Assembly (NCBI GenBank): GCA_016706365.1
Contig: JADJJU010000001.1
Coordinates: 506,403-570,402 of the forward strand
From: Saprospiraceae bacterium
Lineage (GTDB): Bacteria > Bacteroidota > Bacteroidia > Chitinophagales > Saprospiraceae
Length of the DNA stretch: 64,000 nucleotides
Direction of reading: 5' to 3'
This document shows, piece after piece, positions 59,098-64,000 of this stretch (the stretch's first letter is position 1; every line of letters starts with the position of its first letter). Below the pieces are notes generated by a model that was not told the origin of the DNA, made no database searches, and saw only the letters and a list, made by a program, of their open reading frames with translations. A program made the position numbers and the translations under genes.

Positions 59098-59476
59098 TAA
59101 TAAAACAGCCAGCTTCTAGCTTCTGGCCTCTGGCTCCTGACTCCAAAACCAATAAAGAAGATGCAAGCCTCAACCAAAAGATTCAATAAATAACAGGATT
59201 AATGTCACTCCTTTCATTAACTCAAAACTAAAAACCCTATTCTCAACTTGAAGCATCGTAGCGAGCCTGTGCTCCCTGTTTAGGGACTCGCTCATCACCT
59301 TACTTCTATTGAGGCGTAGCCTAAGTTTACAGCAAGACATCACTTTTTCATGGCTTGGCCCATGAAAAACCATCACCTTCCGATGCGTAGCCGAAGGAAG
59401 ACATCACCTTTCCAGTCGTAGGCGCAGAAAGACATCACATATCCTGACCGAAGCTACGAAAATACAACTCCACACA
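59098..59476. other. Intergenic region with GGCTTCTGG-like low-complexity and hairpin cluster 2
   Basis: About 380 bases between the dienelactone hydrolase gene (plus) and rsgA (minus). The first 60 bases have CT-rich repeated words (CTTCTAGCTTCTGGCCTCTGG). The rest holds the repeat cluster described separately. No gene seen. Confidence 0.6.
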
Positions 59477-59480
59477 TCAC
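59251..59480. repeat. Cluster 2 of ACATCAC-bounded hairpin units
   Basis: Boxes at 59293-59298 (CATCAC), 59337-59343, 59371-59376 (CATCAC), 59401-59407, 59432-59438 and 59474-59480 (ACATCAC). Hairpins: 59261-59265 with 59287-59291 plus inner CCCT/AGGG, 59344-59353 with 59360-59369 (perfect 10 bp), 59377-59381 with 59396-59400, 59408-59412 with 59427-59431. GCGTAGC-like cores lie in the loops. About 35 bases (59402-59437) closely match 57845-57880. The last box covers the rsgA stop codon. Confidence 0.75.
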
Positions 59481-60424
59481 ATATCCAGTCGCTCCCAGTA
59501 ATTCTGATCTTCTATCTCGTCCAGAATCTGCAGATAATTCTGATACCTCAATTCGCTGATAGTATAATTTTCAATGGCCTTTTTAACAGCACAACCCGGC
59601 TCATTTCGGTGTGTGCAATTTGCAAATTTGCAATCTTCAGATTCCCGAAAAAACTCTTTAAAGTTGTGGGCCACATCCATGACCTCCATATTGTTGAAGG
59701 AGAGCGTTTTGATACCCGGAGTATCAATGATGTATCCCCCAAAATCAAGTGGGTGCATCTCTGCAAATGTGGTGGTATGCTGCCCTTTGCCTGAATAATC
59801 TGAGATCTCCTGAGTCTTAATTTCTAATCCCTTACTGAGCACATTGAGCAGTGAAGATTTTCCCACTCCGGATTGACCACTGATGAGTGAAACTTTATCT
59901 TTTAGTTTTTCACGCAATGTATCAAGGTTATGGTGATTGGCCGCGGAGACCAGCAGCGTTTCATATCCGATTTTATTATAAATATATTCCAGAGCTGCAT
60001 AAGTCTCAAGCTCTTCTTCACCGTAGAGATCAGATTTGTTGAATACAATAATCGCAGGAATATCGCGGGGTTCTGTCATTAGGAGGAAACGATCTATAAA
60101 TCCCGGCTTGAGATCCGGATCCAGGATGGTCACAACAAGAATGGCCTGATCCACATTACTCGCAAGCAGGTGCAGGTCATGTTTCTTGCGAGGGGATTGA
60201 CGGGCTACATAGTTTCTTCTGGGTAAAATGTCACGAATGATGTATTCGCCTTTGGTTTCTTCTACAATTACCTCATCGCCGACTGCTACAGGATTGGTGA
60301 TTTTCTTGCCTTCCAGTCTGAATTTTCCACCGATGCGGGATTCTACAATTTCTCCGTTTTCCAGTCTGACAATGTACCAACTTCCGGTAGATTTGATGAC
60401 TATGCCATTGCTTTTACTACTCAT
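59477..60424 (-). CDS. rsgA: Ribosome small-subunit-dependent GTPase A (RsgA)
   Basis: 315 residues. RsgA is a circularly permuted GTPase that helps 30S maturation. N-terminal OB fold about 1-75; GTPase motifs in permuted order: NKSDLYGE (G4) near 135, SAANHHN (G5), SGQSGVGKSSLLN (G1) near 183-195, DTPGIKTL (G3). The zinc-binding end has CKFANCTHRNEPGCAV with the Cys/His ligands. Its ATG overlaps the stop of pcrB by one base (TGATG). Confidence 0.96.
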   Translation of the reverse strand: MSSKSNGIVIKSTGSWYIVRLENGEIVESRIGGKFRLEGKKITNPVAVGDEVIVEETKGEYIIRDILPRRNYVARQSPRKKHDLHLLASNVDQAILVVTILDPDLKPGFIDRFLLMTEPRDIPAIIVFNKSDLYGEEELETYAALEYIYNKIGYETLLVSAANHHNLDTLREKLKDKVSLISGQSGVGKSSLLNVLSKGLEIKTQEISDYSGKGQHTTTFAEMHPLDFGGYIIDTPGIKTLSFNNMEVMDVAHNFKEFFRESEDCKFANCTHRNEPGCAVKKAIENYTISELRYQNYLQILDEIEDQNYWERLDM

Positions 60425-61179
60425 CAGGAGAAACTCAGATTTAATTCACGAACCATTGCAGTCATTTCTGCGATGAGACCAGGTTCGGATTCGATAGCAT
60501 TACCAACGACAACGATATCTGCCCCTGCCATGAGTTTGTTTTGCAGGGCCTTGGCTTCCCGAATACCTCCGCCTATAATTAGTGGCACATTTACATTTTC
60601 ACTCACAGCACTTATCATTTGATCAGAGATAGCATGTCGCGCCCCGCTGCCTGCATCCAGGTAAAGTGTACTCAATCCCAGCATTTCACCAGCCATGGCA
60701 GTACACACTGCAATATCCGGCTTATTGGATGGAATGGGAAGGGTATGACTGATATAAGACGCCGATGTCAGCGATCCCCCATCAATGAGCATATAACCTG
60801 TAGAAATGATCTCAAGCGGGCTATTTTTCAATATTGGTGCTGCCAATACTTGCTGACCTATTAACAATTCAGGGTTTCTGCCACTGATAAGTGACATGAA
60901 TAAGATGGCATCAGCAAATTCGCTGATTTGATAAGTGCTTCCCGGGAAAAGTATAATAGGAATGGACGTAGATGATTTCAATGTCCTCAGGCAATGATCC
61001 ATTCGATCATGCATCACCAGGCTTCCTCCCACAAAAAAATAATCCACCTTATGAACCCGGGCCATTTCGATAATTCTATCCAGATGCCTTATTCTAAGCT
61101 CGTCGGGGTCAACCAGTACGGCAAGTGATTTTTTTCCGGAATTCTTAGCATGTACCCATTCTTGATAGATGGATCTCAT
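60424..61179 (-). CDS. Geranylgeranylglyceryl phosphate synthase-like prenyltransferase (PcrB family)
   Basis: 251 residues from ATG 61179; further upstream in-frame codons run into the tRNA gene and are not used. TIM-barrel features: LAVLVDPDEL near 27, DYFFVGGSLV, LFPGSTYQIS, GYMLIDGG and YLDAGSGA, then IIGGGIREA and VVGNAIE. These enzymes join a polyprenyl group to sn-glycerol-1-phosphate; members in Bacteroidota of the hexameric group II type have been reported. The lipid made here is unknown. rsgA follows it directly. Confidence 0.92.
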   Translation of the reverse strand: MRSIYQEWVHAKNSGKKSLAVLVDPDELRIRHLDRIIEMARVHKVDYFFVGGSLVMHDRMDHCLRTLKSSTSIPIILFPGSTYQISEFADAILFMSLISGRNPELLIGQQVLAAPILKNSPLEIISTGYMLIDGGSLTSASYISHTLPIPSNKPDIAVCTAMAGEMLGLSTLYLDAGSGARHAISDQMISAVSENVNVPLIIGGGIREAKALQNKLMAGADIVVVGNAIESEPGLIAEMTAMVRELNLSFS

Positions 61180-61230
61180 TTTTTTTATTTCAAATATACG
61201 CGGAAAATTGAAAGCTGTAAGCAAAAATGA

Positions 61231-61260
61231 AAAAGCCTCCCTGAAAACAGAGAGGCTTTT
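61231..61260 (-). terminator. Rho-independent terminator after tRNA-Gln
   Basis: On the minus strand stem AAAAGCCTC / GAGGCTTTT (61252-61260 with 61231-61239), followed by TTTTCATTTTT. It lies just downstream of the tRNA. Confidence 0.8.
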
Positions 61261-61263
61261 ATG

Positions 61264-61334
61264 TTGACCCCCAAGGATTCGAACCCTGACAAACAGAACC
61301 AAAATCTGTAGTGCTACCATTACACCAGGGGTCA
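61264..61334 (-). tRNA. tRNA-Gln (anticodon TTG)
   Basis: Acceptor stem TGACCCC (61334-61328) with GGGGTCA (61271-61265), discriminator A at 61264. Anticodon stem ACAGA/TCTGT with loop TTTTGGT, anticodon TTG. T arm CAGGG-TTCGAAT-CCTTG. CCA is not encoded. Confidence 0.96.
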
Positions 61335-61439
61335 ATTGCTATTCGCGGGTGCAAATTTATAATTTTTTTAATCTTTACAAACACAGAATGCAGATAATTT
61401 TTTTGAATTGCGGAAGATTAAATGCTGACATGTCCCGCA

Positions 61440-61985
61440 TCAGGGAATTTGAAGCTGCAAAATGTCTGAAAGGTTTCTGCCCAATCCATCGTAATCCAGC
61501 CCATATCCCACCACAAATGCCGGAGGAATCTCAAATCCCACATGATCTATCTGGACTTCATGTACAGTAGCTTCAGGTTTGTGCAACAATGTTATGACTT
61601 TTACAGAAGCCGGATGCTGGGCCCATATTTTTTCTAAAAGGACTTTTACTGTCAATCCTGTATCAATGATATCCTCCACCAAAAGCACATTCATTCCTTC
61701 TAGGGATTTTTCATCGGCATTCATGACTTTAACAGTTCCTGAACTCTCGACGCCTTCATAGGATTTGGCTTTGAGAAAATGTACAGAAACATTGAAATCA
61801 CACTGTCTCAACAAATCAGCCATAAATACAAAAGCACCATTCAGTACTCCAACCATTAATGCATCCTGACCTTTTAATTCTTCAGTTAGTGAAGCTCCTA
61901 TTTCTTTGATTCTACTATCAATTTCCGCAGCTGAAATGTATGGAACAAAAAATTTATCGTGAATCTGAATTGCTTGTGAGCTCAT
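61440..61985 (-). CDS. hpt: Hypoxanthine phosphoribosyltransferase
   Basis: 181 residues. Makes IMP from hypoxanthine and PRPP (purine salvage). Motifs: GVLNGAFVFMADLLRQ near 45-60, the PRPP loop VLLVEDIIDTGLT near 103-115, and VGYGLDYDGLGRNL near the end, as in Bacteroidota Hpt. Its ATG overlaps the stop of the M28 peptidase gene (TAATG), so the two are coupled. Confidence 0.96.
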   Translation of the reverse strand: MSSQAIQIHDKFFVPYISAAEIDSRIKEIGASLTEELKGQDALMVGVLNGAFVFMADLLRQCDFNVSVHFLKAKSYEGVESSGTVKVMNADEKSLEGMNVLLVEDIIDTGLTVKVLLEKIWAQHPASVKVITLLHKPEATVHEVQIDHVGFEIPPAFVVGYGLDYDGLGRNLSDILQLQIP

Positions 61986-63388
61986 TATAATCCGTATTTA
62001 TCAATCAAAAAAATTAGGGCTGTCATAGATGCAGCTCCCATCTCGAGCTCTCTCTGATTTACCGCTGAAAAAACATCGGCCTCAGTGTGATGGTAGTCAA
62101 AATATCTGTGCAGATCCGGCTGAAAACCAATCAATAAAGTCTTCTGCTCCTTTAGTGGAGAAATGTCAGCTCCGCTTCCGCCCGGATTAAAACTCAATCC
62201 ATATGGAGCAAGGATGTCCACAAATGCAGCTGTTTTTTTGAATTTTTCTACAAATATATCCGGATGACCTTCAAAATTGAAACCCCTCGGAGTGAATCCA
62301 CCACTGTCAGATTCCAGGGCAGCAATATGTATTTCTCCTTTACTTTTTGCCTGAGCAGCATATTCTGTACCGCCTCTGAGTCCGTTTTCTTCATTAGAAA
62401 ATAATACACAACGTATGGTTCTTTTTGGTTTGTAACCCATTGATTGCAAAGTATGCAGAACCTGCATGGATTGAACACATCCGGTACCATCATCATGTGC
62501 TCCCTGCCCGATATCCCAGGAATCCAGATGTCCTCCGATAATTATAATTTCATCCGGAAACTCGGAGCCTTTGATTTCGCCTATTACATTGTAAGAAGGT
62601 TTATCAGAAAGCATCTTGCTGGTCGATCTCATATATACTGAAACAGGCCCACTTTTGAGCAAATCACTCAAATTTTCTGCATCCTTAGTACACACTGCAA
62701 ATGCAGGAATATTAGGTCCTGCAGGAAGATATTGAGTACCTCCAGTATGTGGAAAAGTATCTATTTTGGTAGTCATAGATCTCACAATCGCCCCTATCGA
62801 GCCCAATTTTGCAGCTTCTGTAGGCATAGAGTATCTTTGATCTACAGCTCTTCCATAGGCACTCATTGTTCTAACTATTCCCCGTTCCATAGGGCGGTTA
62901 AAGAACACGATTTTACCTTTCACTCCTTTTTGTCCTAATTGTTGCAGTTGTTCGTTAGACAATATTTCTATGATTTCAGCCTGAATTCCTTTTTCACCAG
63001 TCGCTACCGAGCTACCCAATGCGAGTACTCTCAAATCATAAGATCCTCTGCTGGAATTAACTACTCTCGCGATTTCCTTCTCTCCTCTCTCCCAGTGAGG
63101 AACCGTAACAGGCTGCAACCATGCTGAATCAAGACCTATTGTATCCAGCACTTGCCTTGTGTATTCTGCCGCAGCCAGATATGCAGGAGTTCCACTAAGT
63201 CTGGCTCCGATTTTATTGCAGAGATAGTCCAGCCAATCGTAACACTTTCCATTCGTCAAAGTATATTGATAAATAGCTTCAACAGTGGTGGTATCATTTG
63301 AAAAATCTACTTTTTGCGCTCGTAAGGTTGAAGCACTAATAAGTAAGATGAAAATGAGGCTTGAATTGATTTTGAAAAATACTGTCAT
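61985..63388 (-). CDS. M28-family metallopeptidase (carboxypeptidase Q-like), exported
   Basis: 467 residues from ATG 63388 (an upstream ATG at 63412 is an alternative). Signal peptide about 1-24 (LIFILLISASTLRAQ). A PA insert lies about 125-245. Zinc and catalytic residues: IIGGHLDSWD (His, Asp), GAHDDGTGC (Asp), SNEENGLRGG (Glu, Glu), ALESDSGG (Asp) and HHTEADVF (His). Overall this is like plasma glutamate carboxypeptidases; it would cut short peptides in the periplasm or outside. Downstream hpt is translationally coupled, an unusual partner. Confidence 0.95.
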   Translation of the reverse strand: MTVFFKINSSLIFILLISASTLRAQKVDFSNDTTTVEAIYQYTLTNGKCYDWLDYLCNKIGARLSGTPAYLAAAEYTRQVLDTIGLDSAWLQPVTVPHWERGEKEIARVVNSSRGSYDLRVLALGSSVATGEKGIQAEIIEILSNEQLQQLGQKGVKGKIVFFNRPMERGIVRTMSAYGRAVDQRYSMPTEAAKLGSIGAIVRSMTTKIDTFPHTGGTQYLPAGPNIPAFAVCTKDAENLSDLLKSGPVSVYMRSTSKMLSDKPSYNVIGEIKGSEFPDEIIIIGGHLDSWDIGQGAHDDGTGCVQSMQVLHTLQSMGYKPKRTIRCVLFSNEENGLRGGTEYAAQAKSKGEIHIAALESDSGGFTPRGFNFEGHPDIFVEKFKKTAAFVDILAPYGLSFNPGGSGADISPLKEQKTLLIGFQPDLHRYFDYHHTEADVFSAVNQRELEMGAASMTALIFLIDKYGL

Positions 63389-64000
63389 ATGGTTCTGATT
63401 CCTGATTCCCAAAAGTAGGGTAATTTGAAAAGCTTGAGATATAGCTTAGACTCAAGTTATAACTGCGTCCTGTTTTTACAATCTTCTTTTACTTTTGCCT
63501 TGATGCAAAAGTAACAAAAAATCAAGGCTGTTTAAACTTTCCTTGTTTTCTACGCTGCTCTCCACTCCGCGCATGCAAAGCCGCTCGCCTACAAAATTGG
63601 CAAATTGCACAAGCAGAGTACTTTTTTAATTATGAAGTGGTGTAGGTCGAAGCTTTTCTTTAGCTCGACTTCTGTGCCTGCTTTCTTGTCGTTAAATTCA
63701 GCTTAACAACTGTGTTGCGAACAGCTTGAAAACTACGGAAATTTTAAAAGGCCGGGTCTAACAGCCAAACAAATAAGAGGCATCGACAATTCCGAATTTA
63801 ATGGAGTAATCACCGATCCGCGAATTCTCTCCAAACATCCTTGAAATAACAACCTTCCTCCACTCGCTTTTTTGAGATTATGAATCTGCAACGAGCACCG
63901 GCTTATCAATCGTAAATCGCAATTGGCTGTTTCCCTCGTTGTTAACTAAACTCTACAACTCCTCCACCCGGCAGTTAACCAGCAACGACTGTTCAAATGG
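63389..64000. other. Right-edge stretch without a recognised gene
   Basis: About 600 bases. No open frame with family features was found. It holds a pair of overlapping hairpins at 63491-63527 and a short hairpin GTCGA-AGCT/AGCT-CGAC at 63646-63669. Confidence 0.5.
63491..63527. repeat. Two mutually exclusive hairpins
   Basis: ACTTTTGC/GCAAAAGT (63491-63498 with 63505-63512) and CCTTGAT/ATCAAGG (63498-63504 with 63521-63527). CCTTGAT is the loop of the first hairpin and the left arm of the second. Confidence 0.6.

Noticed and set aside
57734..59480. CRISPR-like array
   Set aside because: Boxes are only 6-7 bases, intervals vary and are self-complementary rather than unrelated spacers; no cas genes nearby.
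61180..61335. N-terminal extension of the PcrB-family protein
   Set aside because: It would read through tRNA-Gln and its terminator.

Overview
The window looks like a chromosomal segment of a Bacteroidota bacterium, most likely from the Saprospiria/Saprospiraceae side of the phylum. The reasons are a complete gldK-gldL-gldM-gldN gliding/type IX secretion (T9SS) block, a PorP/SprF-like protein, several very long Cys-rich HYR-repeat surface proteins ending in T9SS type A sorting domains, PASTA/Ddl pairing, an AT-rich composition, little use of Shine-Dalgarno sites and promoters resembling TTG-N17-TAnnTTTG. No prophage, transposase, CRISPR array or rRNA operon was seen. One tRNA (Gln, anticodon TTG) is present.

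Layout. 1-18.3 kb: four head-to-tail minus-strand genes for giant secreted HYR proteins (one cut by the left edge, one interrupted by a frameshift and an in-frame stop) plus a small exported protein. Three of the four show dockerin-like, cohesin-like and T9SS sorting modules in the same polypeptide. 19-30 kb: a truncated GH3-like protein, mfd, a rhodanese, a T9SS-sorted protein, a PASTA protein and a double-length D-Ala-D-Ala ligase. 30-41 kb: a decayed T9SS-sorted gene, an ACC-deaminase-like PLP enzyme, a SPOR-like protein, purN, a lipoprotein methyltransferase, dacB, a desuccinylase-family gene next to rimK, an MFS permease and a beta-helix lipoprotein. 41.5-45 kb: a plus-strand three-gene glycosyltransferase set. 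45-51 kb: gldN, gldM, gldL, gldK and porP. 50.8-54 kb: a tightly packed run of a DUF255 protein, an MBL hydrolase and a small conserved protein. 54-59 kb: outer-membrane, Ppx, metal transporter/regulator fusion, GNAT and dienelactone hydrolase genes. 59.5-63.4 kb: rsgA, pcrB, tRNA-Gln, hpt and an M28 peptidase.

How it fits together: T9SS motor parts (GldK-N, PorP) sit in the same region as at least six T9SS-sorted cargo proteins, and wall-synthesis genes (Ddl fusion, PASTA, DacB) and lipid-linked glycan genes suggest an envelope-centred neighbourhood.

Sequence quality or decay: gldM, two glycosyltransferases, the rhodanese and the giant HYR gene are each broken by a one-base indel, mostly in homopolymers, and each rejoins into a normal-length protein. 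These look like base-calling errors. The gene at 30.3-31.4 kb carries at least five indels and may be a real pseudogene.

The most unusual non-coding signal is a family of hairpin units bounded by an ACATCAC box with a GCGTAGC-like core, in two clusters flanking the GNAT/dienelactone hydrolase pair (57.73-57.88 kb and 59.25-59.48 kb).
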